NCBI RefSeq assembly: GCF_001665605.1 | Contig: NZ_LZSV01000032.1 | Location: 1 to 64,000 of the forward strand | Reading direction: 5' to 3' | DNA length: 64,000 bases | Source: Mycobacterium sp. 852014-50255_SCH5639931 | GTDB taxonomy: Bacteria; Actinomycetota; Actinomycetes; Mycobacteriales; Mycobacteriaceae | Part shown: positions 52,730-61,343 of the stretch, piece by piece | How the letters are laid out: each line of letters starts with the position of its first letter | Numbering within the stretch: position 1 is the first letter of the stretch | Notes under the pieces: generated by a model | The model's database searches: none | Told to the model about the DNA's origin: nothing | Seen by the model: only the letters and a program-made list of their open reading frames with translations | Program-made: the position numbers and the translations under genes

Positions 52730-53899
52730 TTAGCGAAGGGGCCCCTGGGCCGTGGCGCGGGTCGCGTCGTCGCCCGCCGACGTGATCTGATCGGCGAGCG
52801 CGCGCAACGCTTCCAGATCCGAGACGTCGAACGGCAGCGAGGGAACGCCGATCACCGGCACGTGCGGGTTGGCACCGGTGAACCGCGACAGCAACCTGAT
52901 CTCCCGCTTGGCGGTCTGTGCGCGGTCGGCGTGAATCCTCAGCACGGCCGCGGCCAGCGAGGCCGCCTCGGAATCCGGCTCGGCCGCCAACGTTTCGATT
53001 CCGTCGATCGCCCGCTCGGCGGGCAACGAGCACAACGTCGGGTGGGTGCGGTTCAAGACCAGCCCGGCGAGCGGCATGTCTTCCTGAGACAACCGATCGA
53101 CGAAGAAGGAGGCCTCGCGCAGTGCGTCGGGCTCTGCCGCCGACACCACCACGAACTGCGTGCCGCGCCTCTTGAGCAGCGCGTACGTCCGATCCGCCTT
53201 CTCCCGGAAACCGCCGAAGGTGGCGTCCAGCGATTGTACGAAAGCCGCCGCATCGCTCAACATCTGTGAGCCGAGCACGGTGGACATCGCCTTCATCGCC
53301 AAACCCATTGCGCCGGTGACTAATCGGCCTATGCCCCGGCCCGGCGCGAGCAGCAGCCGCCACAACCGGCTGTCCATGAAGCTGCCCAGCCGTTTGGGCG
53401 CGTCCAGGAAGTCCAGCGCGTTGCGCGACGGCGGGGTGTCAACCACCACCAGGTCCCAACGATCCTCGGCCAGTAGCTGACCCAGCTTCTCCATCGCCAT
53501 GTATTCCTGCGTGCCGGCGAGCGAGCTGGCGACGGTTTGATAGAACTGGTTGTCCAGGATCGACTGCGCCCGGCCGTTTCCGGAGTATTGGAGCACCATT
53601 TCGTCGAACGTGCGGCGCATGTCGAGCATCATCGCGTGCAACTCGCCGGGGACCTCGGGCGCCAAGGGCACTCGTTGCGGGGTGTTGCCGAGGTCGTTGA
53701 CCCCCAGGGCCTGTGCCAACCGCTTGGCCGGGTCGATCGTCAAAACGCAGACGTTGCGGCCGTATTCGGCCGCGCGCAACGCCATCGCGGCCGCGGTGGT
53801 GGTCTTGCCCACCCCGCCGGCGCCGCAGCACACCACCACGCGGTTTGACGTGTCGGCCAAGATCGAGGCCATATCAAGCCTATTCGGCGTGGTACTCAT
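52730..53899 (-). CDS. ArsA/GET3-like ATPase (Rv3680-like)
   Basis: A 389-residue anion-transporter-type ATPase. The P-loop is CCGAGGVGKTTTAAAMAL, switch I DPAKRLAQALG, switch II VVDTPPSRNALDFLD. It forms a pair with the next gene; in M. tuberculosis Rv3679-Rv3680 act together in tolerance to reactive metabolites and glycerol stress. No metal-binding Cys motif of true ArsA is obvious. ATG overlaps the stop of its partner (ATGA). Confidence 0.9.
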   Translation of the reverse strand: MSTTPNRLDMASILADTSNRVVVCCGAGGVGKTTTAAAMALRAAEYGRNVCVLTIDPAKRLAQALGVNDLGNTPQRVPLAPEVPGELHAMMLDMRRTFDEMVLQYSGNGRAQSILDNQFYQTVASSLAGTQEYMAMEKLGQLLAEDRWDLVVVDTPPSRNALDFLDAPKRLGSFMDSRLWRLLLAPGRGIGRLVTGAMGLAMKAMSTVLGSQMLSDAAAFVQSLDATFGGFREKADRTYALLKRRGTQFVVVSAAEPDALREASFFVDRLSQEDMPLAGLVLNRTHPTLCSLPAERAIDGIETLAAEPDSEAASLAAAVLRIHADRAQTAKREIRLLSRFTGANPHVPVIGVPSLPFDVSDLEALRALADQITSAGDDATRATAQGPLR

Positions 53900-54918
53900 C
53901 GAACCCCCTGCTGCGCAAGCGCTTCCGAAAGCTCATAGAGGCTCCCGAGGTCGACGCCGTCGGAGATCGCCGGCAGCTCGAGCCGGGGCACCTGCAGCGC
54001 GTCCAGTTGTTGCGCGACCTCGGCGCGCGCGGCGATCACCGTGGCGTGCTCGATGGTTTCGGTCAGCAGCCCGGCGAACTCGGTGTCGTTCAGCTTGATC
54101 CCCGCCATTTCCAGCCCGGCCCGCACGGAGTCCGCGTCGACGTCTCCCTCGGCGGCCTTCGCCAGGTCGGCGGGCTGCAGATGGGACGCGATGTTGCGAT
54201 TCACGATCACGCTGCCGATCGGCAGCTCCATCTCGGCGAGCTCCTCGATGGCTTCCAGGGTTTCCTGCACCGGTAACGCCTCCAGCAGAGTGACCACGTG
54301 GATGGCGGTCTGCTCGGAATGCAGCAGCTTCACCACGCCCTCGCTCTGCGAGTGCACCGGTCCGCCCTTGGCCAGATCCGACACGGCCTTCGTGACGTCC
54401 AGGAAGCGGGCGATCCGCCCCGTCGGTGGTGCGTCGACGACAACCGCGTCGTAGACGGGGTTCTTGGCCCCCTTGTTCAGCCGCACCACCGACTCCTTGA
54501 TCTTGCCGGTGAGCAGGACGTCACGCAGGCCGGGCGCGATCGTCGTCGCGAACTCGATGGCGCCGATGCGCCGCATCGCCCGCCCGGCGATACCGAGGTT
54601 GTAGAACATGTCCAGGTATTCCAGGAACGCGGCCTCGATGTCGATGGCCAGGGCGTTGACCTGACCGCCCCGTTCGGCCGTCGCGATCTTGACTTCCTGG
54701 TAGGGCAGCGGCGGGACGTCGAAGAGTTGCGCAATGCCTTGCCGCCCTTCGACTTCCACGAGAAGGACTTTGCGGCCTCCGGCTGCCAGGGTCAGTGCCA
54801 GTGCGGCCGCGATCGTCGACTTGCCCGTACCGCCTTTGCCGGTGACGAAATGCAGGCGGGCCTTCGAAAGCCGCGCCGGCCAGCCGACGGCGCTACCGCC
54901 GCTCGATGTGTTTGCCAC
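53896..54918 (-). CDS. ArsA/GET3-like ATPase (Rv3679-like)
   Basis: A 340-residue ATPase. The P-loop is FVTGKGGTGKSTIAAALA. EVEGRQGIAQLFD and VVDAPPTGRIARFLDVTKAV are the switch regions. First gene of a two-gene operon with the ATPase that follows; likely forms a heteromeric complex (inference from the shared fold and conserved pairing). Confidence 0.9.
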   Translation of the reverse strand: MANTSSGGSAVGWPARLSKARLHFVTGKGGTGKSTIAAALALTLAAGGRKVLLVEVEGRQGIAQLFDVPPLPYQEVKIATAERGGQVNALAIDIEAAFLEYLDMFYNLGIAGRAMRRIGAIEFATTIAPGLRDVLLTGKIKESVVRLNKGAKNPVYDAVVVDAPPTGRIARFLDVTKAVSDLAKGGPVHSQSEGVVKLLHSEQTAIHVVTLLEALPVQETLEAIEELAEMELPIGSVIVNRNIASHLQPADLAKAAEGDVDADSVRAGLEMAGIKLNDTEFAGLLTETIEHATVIAARAEVAQQLDALQVPRLELPAISDGVDLGSLYELSEALAQQGVR

Positions 54919-54995
54919 CTTCGCATGCTAGCCCGACCGGCGTCCGGCCCCCGGGCAGGCCAGAGCCGTTCACATCCGACCGATAAGCTCGCGCC

Positions 54996-55157
54996 ATGAG
55001 CCAACCCACCGCATGGGAATACGTCACCGTCCCGCTGCTCACACACGCCACCAAACAGATTCTCGACCAGTGGGGTGCCGACGGCTGGGAGTTGGTGTCC
55101 GTACTGCCCGGGCCAACCGGTGAGCAACACGTCGCGTATTTGAAGCGTCCCAAGTAG
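54996..55157 (+). CDS. DUF4177-type small protein
   Basis: A 53-residue protein (MSQPTAWEYVTVPLLTHATK and onward, with GADGWELVSVLP), the DUF4177 pattern of short mycobacterial proteins; equivalent to Rv3678A. ATG at 54996; the stop codon TAG is immediately followed by the ATG of ridA at 55158. Function unknown. Confidence 0.88.
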   Translation: MSQPTAWEYVTVPLLTHATKQILDQWGADGWELVSVLPGPTGEQHVAYLKRPK

Positions 55158-55622
55158 ATGACTGCTTCCGCCCGGCTCGCGGAACTCGGGGTCGCGCTTC
55201 CGGAGGTGGTGGCGCCGCTGGCCGCCTATGTGCCCGCGGTGCGGACCGGCAACCTGGTGTACACCGCCGGTCAGCTGCCGCTGCAGGCGGGACAGCTGGC
55301 CGGGGCCGGCAAGGTCGGGGCGCAGGTCAGCTTGGAAGAAGGCAAGGCGATGGCGCGGATCTGCGCGCTCAACGCCCTGGCGGCCGTCGATTCGCTGGTG
55401 GGCATCGACGCGGTGACCCGAGTGGTCAAGGTCGTCGGCTTCGTCGCCTCCGCTGCGGGTTTCAACGGCCAGCCGAGCGTCGTCAACGGCGCTTCGGAGT
55501 TGCTCGCCGAGGTGTTCGGCGAGGACGGCGCGCACGCGCGGTCGGCCGTCGGCGTTTCCGAGCTGCCGCTGGATGCGCCGGTCGAAGTGGAGCTGATCGT
55601 GGAGGTCGGCTCGCGACCGTGA
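55158..55622 (+). CDS. RidA family protein
   Basis: A 154-residue YjgF/RidA-like enamine/imine deaminase-type protein (Rv3678c). YTAGQLPLQAG and GKAMARICALNALAAVDSLVG are the family motifs. The Arg that binds the substrate carboxylate in true RidA (usually in an RVQV-like or SRAAV segment) is represented by ARSAVGVSELPL. Overlaps the next gene by four bases (GTGA). Confidence 0.9.
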   Translation: MTASARLAELGVALPEVVAPLAAYVPAVRTGNLVYTAGQLPLQAGQLAGAGKVGAQVSLEEGKAMARICALNALAAVDSLVGIDAVTRVVKVVGFVASAAGFNGQPSVVNGASELLAEVFGEDGAHARSAVGVSELPLDAPVEVELIVEVGSRP

Positions 55623-56410
55623 CCGACGTGCCGGAGTCGCCGCGTCATCCCGCATACGGCACGCTGCGGGCGGTCACCGACACTGCCTCGGTTCTGTTGG
55701 CCGACAACCCCGGGTTGATGACGCTTGAGGGCACCAACACCTGGGTGCTGCGCGGCAAGGGCAGCGACGAGTTGGTCGTGGTGGACCCCGGGCCCGACGA
55801 CGACGAACACATCGCCCGGGTCGCCGAGTTGGGCCGTATCACGCTGGTACTCATCAGCCACCGGCACGGCGATCACACCGACGGCATCGACAAGCTGGTC
55901 GAGCGGACCGGCGCGACGGTGCGGTCGGCGGGTAGCGGGTTTCTGCGCGGCCTTGGCGGTCACCTCACCGATGGTGAGGTGATTGACGCGGCCGGCCTCA
56001 AGATCCGGGTGATGGCCACCCCCGGCCACACCGCCGACTCGTTCTCCTTTGTGCTCGACGACGCCGTCCTCACCGCCGACAGCGTGCTGGGCCGCGGCAC
56101 CGCCGTCATTGATTCCGAAGACGGCAGCCTGGCCGACTATCTGGAATCGTTGCGGCGCTTGCGTGGTCTGGGACGGCGTACGGTCCTGCCCGGCCACGGG
56201 CCGGACCTGCCGGACCTGGAGGCCGTCGCGTCCGGGTACCTGGTGCACCGGCAGGAACGGCTGGAACAGGTGCGCGCGGCGTTGCGGGACATCGGCGACG
56301 ACGCCACCGCGCGCCAAGTCGTCGAACACGTCTATGTAGACGTCGACGAGAAACTCTGGGACGCGGCCGAATGGTCCGTTCAGGCGCAGCTGGACTATTT
56401 GCAGCGCTGA
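55619..56410 (+). CDS. MBL-fold metallo-hydrolase
   Basis: A 263-residue metallo-beta-lactamase-fold hydrolase. The zinc motif is ISHRHGDHTDGID (HxHxDH), then MATPGHTADSFSF, DSVLGRGTAVID and PGHGP. The C-terminal helix (HRQERLEQVRAAL) is that of the LACTB2-type group (Rv3677c). Substrate unknown. GTG start overlaps the ridA stop. Confidence 0.9.
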   Translation: MTDVPESPRHPAYGTLRAVTDTASVLLADNPGLMTLEGTNTWVLRGKGSDELVVVDPGPDDDEHIARVAELGRITLVLISHRHGDHTDGIDKLVERTGATVRSAGSGFLRGLGGHLTDGEVIDAAGLKIRVMATPGHTADSFSFVLDDAVLTADSVLGRGTAVIDSEDGSLADYLESLRRLRGLGRRTVLPGHGPDLPDLEAVASGYLVHRQERLEQVRAALRDIGDDATARQVVEHVYVDVDEKLWDAAEWSVQAQLDYLQR

Positions 56411-56489
56411 ACTCGCGCCGAAATCGACGCTATCGCGGAAAAGATCGAGTGAACGTGTCGATAACGTCGATCTCGACGCAATTCGCGCG

Positions 56490-56614
56490 CTTACCTCGCT
56501 CGGGGGTTTGTTTTCTCGCTCGGTTGCGCCCGCGCTCCGCGCGCGCTTACCTCGCTCGGGGTTTGTTTTCTCGCTCGGTTGCGCCCGCGCTCCGCGCGCG
56601 CTTACCTCGCTCGG
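56490..56614. repeat. 55/56-nt tandem repeat at the 3' end of crp
   Basis: A unit beginning CTTACCTCGCTCGG occurs at 56490, 56546 and 56601: the first two copies are 56 and 55 nt and nearly identical (one G less in the second), the third is partial. The repeat takes in the crp stop codon and last codons (CGAGCGAGG-TAA on the minus strand), so the unit seems to derive from the 3' end of the gene. The stretch 56411-56489 before it holds no gene. Confidence 0.85.
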
Positions 56615-57276
56615 CGGGCGAGCCTTTCGGAGTCCGAAATGAGCACACTCTTGCCTTCCAGGCGGATCCACCCGCGGTGGGCGAAATCGGCCAGCGCCTT
56701 GTTCACCGTCTCGCGGGACGCCCCCACCAGCTGGGCGATCTCCTCCTGCGTCAGGTCGTGGGTGACCCGCATCGCGCCACCCTCCTGGGTGCCGAACCGC
56801 TGGGCGAGCTGCAGCAGCTGCTTGGCCACCCGGCCGGGCACGTCGGTGAAGATGAGGTCGGCCAGATTGTTGTTGGTGCGGCGCAGCCGGCGGGCCAGCA
56901 CCCGCAGCAGCTGCTCGGCGATCTCGGGACGGTCGGCGATCCACGCCCGCAGCGCGTCGCGGTCCATCGATACGGCGCGCACCTCGGTGATGGTGGTGGC
57001 GCTCGAAGTCCGTGGGCCGGGGTCGAAAATAGACAGCTCGCCGAACATGTCCGACGGGCCCATGATCGTCAGCAGGTTCTCCCGGCCATCGGGTGAGCGA
57101 CGACCGATCTTTACCTTCCCCGAGACGATGATGTACAGCCGATCACCCGGCTCGCCTTCGGCGAAGACCGTGTGCCCACGGGGAAAGTCGACGGGTTGCA
57201 GTTGCTTGGTCAGCGCGGCGACCGCGCCGGGCTCAACCCCTTGGAAGATTCCTGCCCTTGCCAGGATCTCGTCCAC
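56602..57276 (-). CDS. crp: Crp, cAMP receptor-type transcription regulator
   Basis: A 224-residue CRP/FNR protein (Rv3676). Cyclic-nucleotide domain, with the phosphate-binding cassette FGELSIFDPGPRTSSATT. Helix-turn-helix THDLTQEEIAQLVGASRETV-NKALADFAHRGWI. It responds to cAMP and regulates many genes, including whiB-type and rpf genes in M. tuberculosis. GTG start. The TAA lies in the third repeat copy. Confidence 0.95.
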   Translation of the reverse strand: MDEILARAGIFQGVEPGAVAALTKQLQPVDFPRGHTVFAEGEPGDRLYIIVSGKVKIGRRSPDGRENLLTIMGPSDMFGELSIFDPGPRTSSATTITEVRAVSMDRDALRAWIADRPEIAEQLLRVLARRLRRTNNNLADLIFTDVPGRVAKQLLQLAQRFGTQEGGAMRVTHDLTQEEIAQLVGASRETVNKALADFAHRGWIRLEGKSVLISDSERLARRAR

Positions 57277-57374
57277 GTTGCCTCTTCAGCTTTCCAATGA
57301 TTTGTGTACGGGCAGGTTAATCCCTTGCTCGCGTGATGAGTCTAGCGGTAGGACATTTTGTCCAACGTGCAACG

Positions 57375-57770
57375 CTACACACGATTGACGTGTCGAGTGG
57401 CCTTAAACTGCGGATTGATGGGCGAATGCGCTTGTATTCGCGTCGGCAATGTCAGCTCGGCATGGTCAATGAAGCTGGCGGCAAACGACGGCGCCGCATG
57501 CCGCGGTCCGGACGTCAGCCCGGCCAGCGCGGCGTCGGAAAGTTCCCGGGCCTCGCGCCGGTGCAGAAACTCCAGCGCCTCCGGCATGCCCTCCCGGGCC
57601 AGGGTGCGCACGTCGACAAGTTCGGCGTACTCGAAAAGCTCGGTGACCGCGACAACGGTGACGTCCTCGCGGGCGAGCCTCCGTTCGAGCCGCCCCAAGC
57701 CGAGCGCCGCCAGCATCAGCAACGCCGGAACGCAGGCCACCAGCAACCACGACACAAGGAGAGTAAACAT
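57375..57770 (-). CDS. Small membrane-anchored protein (Rv3675-like)
   Basis: A 131-residue protein with one N-terminal hydrophobic segment (TLLVSWLLVACVPALLMLAALGLG) followed by a soluble domain (LEFLHRREARELSDAALAGL). ATG at 57770 preferred over TTG at 57779. No function is known. The sequence 57277-57374 towards crp holds no gene. Confidence 0.75.
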   Translation of the reverse strand: MFTLLVSWLLVACVPALLMLAALGLGRLERRLAREDVTVVAVTELFEYAELVDVRTLAREGMPEALEFLHRREARELSDAALAGLTSGPRHAAPSFAASFIDHAELTLPTRIQAHSPINPQFKATRHVNRV

Positions 57771-57826
57771 GGACTTCAATCAACACGAGGTCTCGGCGAG
57801 ATCACGAAATCAGTACTCTGTCGTAG

Positions 57827-58624
57827 GTGACAGCGGCAAAGTCGTCCGGGCGCTCGAAGTCCACGTCGGTCCCACCGGGTGGTAACGGCGCACGGCGCTG
57901 GTCTGAGGAGACGCGGGCCGGCTTGGTGCGGCGGGCCCGCCGGATGAATCGGGCGCTGGCGCAGGCGTTTCCGGACGCACACTGCGAGCTGGACTTCACC
58001 ACGCCGCTGGAACTGACCGTCGCCACGATCCTTTCCGCGCAGAGCACGGACAAACGGGTGAACCTGACGACGCCGGCGTTGTTCAAGCGGTACCCCTCGG
58101 CGCTGGACTACGCGCAGGCGGACCGCGACGAACTGGAAACCCTGATCCGTCCGACGGGGTTCTTCCGCAACAAGGCGACCTCCCTCATCGGCCTCGGGCA
58201 GGCGCTGGTCGAACGGTTCGACGGCGAGGTGCCTTCCACCATGGAGGAACTGGTCACGCTGCCCGGGGTGGGCCGCAAGACCGCGAACGTCATCCTGGGC
58301 AACGCCTTTGGCGTCCCCGGCATCACGGTCGACACCCACTTCGCGCGGCTGCTGCACAGGTGGCGCTGGACCAGCGACAAGGACCCGGTGAAGATCGAGC
58401 GCGCGGCCGGCGAACTGATCGAACGCAGCGAGTGGACCATGTTGAGCCACCGCGTGATCTTCCACGGCCGCCGGGTTTGCCACGCGCGCAAGCCGGCCTG
58501 CGGTGTGTGCGTGGTGGCTAAGGATTGCCCCTCCTTCGGCCTCGGCCCCACCGAACCGCTACTGGCCGCGCCCCTGGTGCGGGGCCCGGAAACCGAGCAC
58601 TTGCTGGCCCTGGCCGGCCTGTAG
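57827..58624 (+). CDS. nth: Endonuclease III (Nth), DNA glycosylase/AP lyase
   Basis: A 265-residue base-excision-repair enzyme for oxidised pyrimidines. The helix-hairpin-helix LPGVGRKTANVIL has the catalytic Lys, and TVDTHFARLLHR the catalytic Asp. The [4Fe-4S] ligands are C-x6-C-x2-C-x5-C (CHARKPACGVCVVAKDC). The N-terminal 25 residues are basic and variable. GTG at 57827. Equivalent to Rv3674c. Confidence 0.94.
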   Translation: MTAAKSSGRSKSTSVPPGGNGARRWSEETRAGLVRRARRMNRALAQAFPDAHCELDFTTPLELTVATILSAQSTDKRVNLTTPALFKRYPSALDYAQADRDELETLIRPTGFFRNKATSLIGLGQALVERFDGEVPSTMEELVTLPGVGRKTANVILGNAFGVPGITVDTHFARLLHRWRWTSDKDPVKIERAAGELIERSEWTMLSHRVIFHGRRVCHARKPACGVCVVAKDCPSFGLGPTEPLLAAPLVRGPETEHLLALAGL

Positions 58625-58636
58625 GCGCCTACAACC

Positions 58637-59284
58637 TTGACGCGGACCACGCGCTGGACCATCGCGATCCTCGCGGTGGTGGCGGCGCTGGCGGCGGCCC
58701 TGGTCCTCCAGCTGCGCGACGAGTCCGCGCCGGCCCCGAAGCCCGGCACGGCCGTGAGCCCGCCCGACCGCGAACATCGCGACACCGACACGGCCGCCGC
58801 GCTGGCGGGTCCGCGGCAACGGGCCGACCTGGCGCCCTGTCCCGCCGCCGGTGACGGCCCGGGCCCCCCTGCGCTGCGCGGTGTCACGGCCGAGTGCGCC
58901 GCCGACGGTTCGGCTGTCGACGTCGCCCGCGCGCTGGCCGGGCGGCGGGTGGTCCTCAACCTATGGGCGTATTGGTGCGCGCCGTGTGCGGCCGAACTGC
59001 CCGCGATGGCCGAGTATCAACGGCGAGCCGGGTCTGACGTGATGGTGGTGACGGTGCATCAGGACGAGAACGAGACGGCCGCGTTGCTGCGGCTGGCCGA
59101 ACTCGGCGTTCGGCTGCCGACCCTGCAGGACGGTCGCCGACAGGTCGCGGCTGCCCTGGGCGTGGTAAACGTGATGCCCGCGACTGTGGTTCTGCGGCCG
59201 GACGGTAGCGTTGCCCAGATGCTGCCGCGGGCCTTCGACAGCGCCGACGAGATCGCCGCCGCGGTCGGAAATGACAAGGGATAA
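58637..59284 (+). CDS. TlpA/ResA-like membrane-anchored thioredoxin
   Basis: A 215-residue exported thioredoxin-fold protein. An N-terminal anchor (WTIAILAVVAALAAALVLQL) is followed by a Pro/Asp-rich linker, then the active site NLWAYWCAPCAAELPAM and cis-Pro (VMPATVVL). Two further Cys (LAPCPA, TAECAA) lie before the fold. Acts outside the membrane, probably in redox folding (Rv3673c-like). TTG start 12 nt after nth. Confidence 0.9.
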   Translation: MTRTTRWTIAILAVVAALAAALVLQLRDESAPAPKPGTAVSPPDREHRDTDTAAALAGPRQRADLAPCPAAGDGPGPPALRGVTAECAADGSAVDVARALAGRRVVLNLWAYWCAPCAAELPAMAEYQRRAGSDVMVVTVHQDENETAALLRLAELGVRLPTLQDGRRQVAAALGVVNVMPATVVLRPDGSVAQMLPRAFDSADEIAAAVGNDKG

Positions 59285-59313
59285 GCCGAAAATTGGACCG
59301 ACTGGAGCGCCCC

Positions 59314-60138
59314 GTGAGTGTTGGGGGTACGCCCCTACCCGCGGGAGGTGGGAACCCCACCCGCGAGCGCGGGACGGTGGCGCTTAGCCCCGACGCCTCC
59401 CCGCCGTGGCTGCGCCCCCTGGTCGACAACGTCGAGCGGATGCCGGACGCGTACCGGCGCCGGCTGCCGGCCGACGTGCTGGCGATGATCACCGGCAAGG
59501 CCGCGTCGTCTTTGTCGGCGATGCGCGGCAGCGGTCGCGAAGCCGCGGTCTTGGTGCTGTTCTCGGGCCCGGAGTCCGCGCCGGCCGACGGCCGCATCCC
59601 CGACGGCGCCGACCTCCTGGTCACCGTGCGGGCCTCGACCTTGCGCCACCACGCCGGCCAGGCGGCGTTTCCCGGCGGCGCCTCCGATCCCACCGATGAC
59701 GGCCCGGTGGCCACCGCCTTGCGCGAAGCCCAGGAGGAAACCGGAATCGACGTGTCGCGGTTGCGTCCCTTGGTCACGATGGAGCGCACGTTCATTGCGC
59801 CGTCGCGGTTTCACGTCGTCCCGGTGCTGGCCTACTCGCAGGATCCCGGTCCGGTGGCGGTCGTCAACGAGGCCGAAACCGCGATCGTGGCGCGAGTTCC
59901 GTTGCGCGCCTTCATCAACCCGGCCAACCGGCTGATGGTCTACCGGGGTGACCTCGGCCGCCGGTGGGCCGGACCGGCGTTTCTGCTGAACGAGATGCTG
60001 GTCTGGGGATTCACTGGCCAGGTGATCTGTGCGATGCTCGACGTCGCCGGCTGGGCCCAGCCCTGGGACACCACCGACGTCCGCGAGCTGGACGCGGCGA
60101 TGGCGCTGGTCGGCGAGCAGGGCGGTCCCCCCCGATGA
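59314..60138 (+). CDS. NUDIX hydrolase (CoA pyrophosphatase-like)
   Basis: A 274-residue NUDIX enzyme. GQAAFPGGASDPTDDGPVAT-ALREAQEETGID is the Nudix box, and the preceding Gly/Arg-rich segment fits the CoA pyrophosphatase group (Rv3672c). GTG at 59314 has GGAG 6 nt upstream; TTG at 59293 and GTG at 59377 are alternatives. The N-terminal 21 codons consist largely of GC-rich inverted repeats (GGTGGG-AAC-CCCACC at 59347-59361) and may be poorly conserved. Confidence 0.85.
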   Translation: MSVGGTPLPAGGGNPTRERGTVALSPDASPPWLRPLVDNVERMPDAYRRRLPADVLAMITGKAASSLSAMRGSGREAAVLVLFSGPESAPADGRIPDGADLLVTVRASTLRHHAGQAAFPGGASDPTDDGPVATALREAQEETGIDVSRLRPLVTMERTFIAPSRFHVVPVLAYSQDPGPVAVVNEAETAIVARVPLRAFINPANRLMVYRGDLGRRWAGPAFLLNEMLVWGFTGQVICAMLDVAGWAQPWDTTDVRELDAAMALVGEQGGPPR

Positions 60139-61343
60139 ACATGAACTCGATGACCCCGTCACAGTGGCTTGACGTGGCCGTGCTGTCGGTCGCCTTCATC
60201 GCGGCCGTATCGGGCTGGCGTTCCGGCGCGGTGGGGTCGCTGTTCTCGTTCGTGGGTGTGTTGCTGGGCGCGATCGCGGGCGTGCTGCTGGCGCCCCACC
60301 TCGTCAGCCACATCGCCGCGCCCCGGGCCAAATTGTTCGCCGCCCTCTTCCTGATCCTGGCGCTGGTCGTCGTCGGCGAGGTCGCGGGAGTAGTGCTCGG
60401 GCGGGCGGTTCGCGGCGCGATCCGCAGCCGCGCCATCCGCACGGTCGACTCGTTCATCGGGGTAGGCGTCCAGCTCGTGGTGGTGTTGACCGCGGCGTGG
60501 TTGTTGGCGACGCCGCTGACCCAGTCCAAGGACCAGCCCGAGCTGGCCGCCGCGGTCCGCGGCTCGCGGGTGCTGGCCCAGGTCAACGAGGTCGCCCCGC
60601 CGTGGCTGAAGACGGTGCCCAAGCGGTTGTCGGCGCTGCTGAACACCTCCGGCCTGCCCGCGGTGCTGGAGCCATTCAGCCGAACTCCGGTGATTCCGGT
60701 CGCCTCGCCCGACCCCGCCCTGGCCAACAATCCGGTCGTGCAGGCCACCGCGCCGAGCGTCGTCAAGGTGCGCAGCCTGGCGCCGAGCTGCCAGAAAGTG
60801 TTGGAGGGCAGCGGATTTGTGATCGCCCCCGACCGGGTGATGACCAACGCGCACGTGGTGGCCGGTTCCAACAGCGTGCAGATCTACGCCAGCGGCAGTC
60901 CGCTTGATGCCACCGTGGTGTCCTACGACCCGTCGGTCGACGTCGCCATCCTGGCCGTCCCCAACCTGCCGCCACAGCCCTTGGCGTTCGCCCAGGCGGA
61001 GGCGAAAACGGGCACCAGCGTTGTGGTGCTGGGGTATCCGGGTGGCGGCAACTTCACCGCGACCCCGGCCCGCATCCGCGAGGTCATCAAACTCAGCGGC
61101 CCCGACATCTACCGCGACCCCGCGCCGGTCACCCGTGACGTCTACACCATCAGAGCCAATGTGGAGCAAGGCAATTCGGGCGGACCGTTGATCGATCTGG
61201 ACGGTCACGTGCTCGGCGTGGTGTTCGGCGCGGCCGTCGACGACCCCGACACCGGTTTCGTGTTGACGGCCGACGAGGTGGCCAGTCAGCTCGCCAAGAT
61301 TGGTGACTCCCAGCAGGTGACCACGGGGGCCTGCGTCAGCTGA
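60135..61343 (+). CDS. marP: MarP, acid-resistance periplasmic serine protease
   Basis: A 402-residue membrane protease. Four N-terminal transmembrane segments (residues 8-125; CvpA-like, e.g. FVGVLLGAIAGVLLAPHLV) are followed by a trypsin-like domain with catalytic His in TNAHVV, Asp in VDVAIL and Ser in EQGNSGGPL. A Cys pair (SCQKVLEG and the C-terminal GACVS) matches the regulatory disulfide of M. tuberculosis Rv3671c. ATG overlaps the NUDIX stop (ATGA). Required for pH homeostasis in the tubercle bacillus. Confidence 0.93.
   Translation: MNMNSMTPSQWLDVAVLSVAFIAAVSGWRSGAVGSLFSFVGVLLGAIAGVLLAPHLVSHIAAPRAKLFAALFLILALVVVGEVAGVVLGRAVRGAIRSRAIRTVDSFIGVGVQLVVVLTAAWLLATPLTQSKDQPELAAAVRGSRVLAQVNEVAPPWLKTVPKRLSALLNTSGLPAVLEPFSRTPVIPVASPDPALANNPVVQATAPSVVKVRSLAPSCQKVLEGSGFVIAPDRVMTNAHVVAGSNSVQIYASGSPLDATVVSYDPSVDVAILAVPNLPPQPLAFAQAEAKTGTSVVVLGYPGGGNFTATPARIREVIKLSGPDIYRDPAPVTRDVYTIRANVEQGNSGGPLIDLDGHVLGVVFGAAVDDPDTGFVLTADEVASQLAKIGDSQQVTTGACVS

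Noticed and set aside
55271..56944. 557-codon antisense frame through ridA, the MBL gene and the tandem repeat
   Set aside because: It reads through repeat units (KARSAGATERENKPP-type peptides) and antisense to three real genes; a GC shadow.
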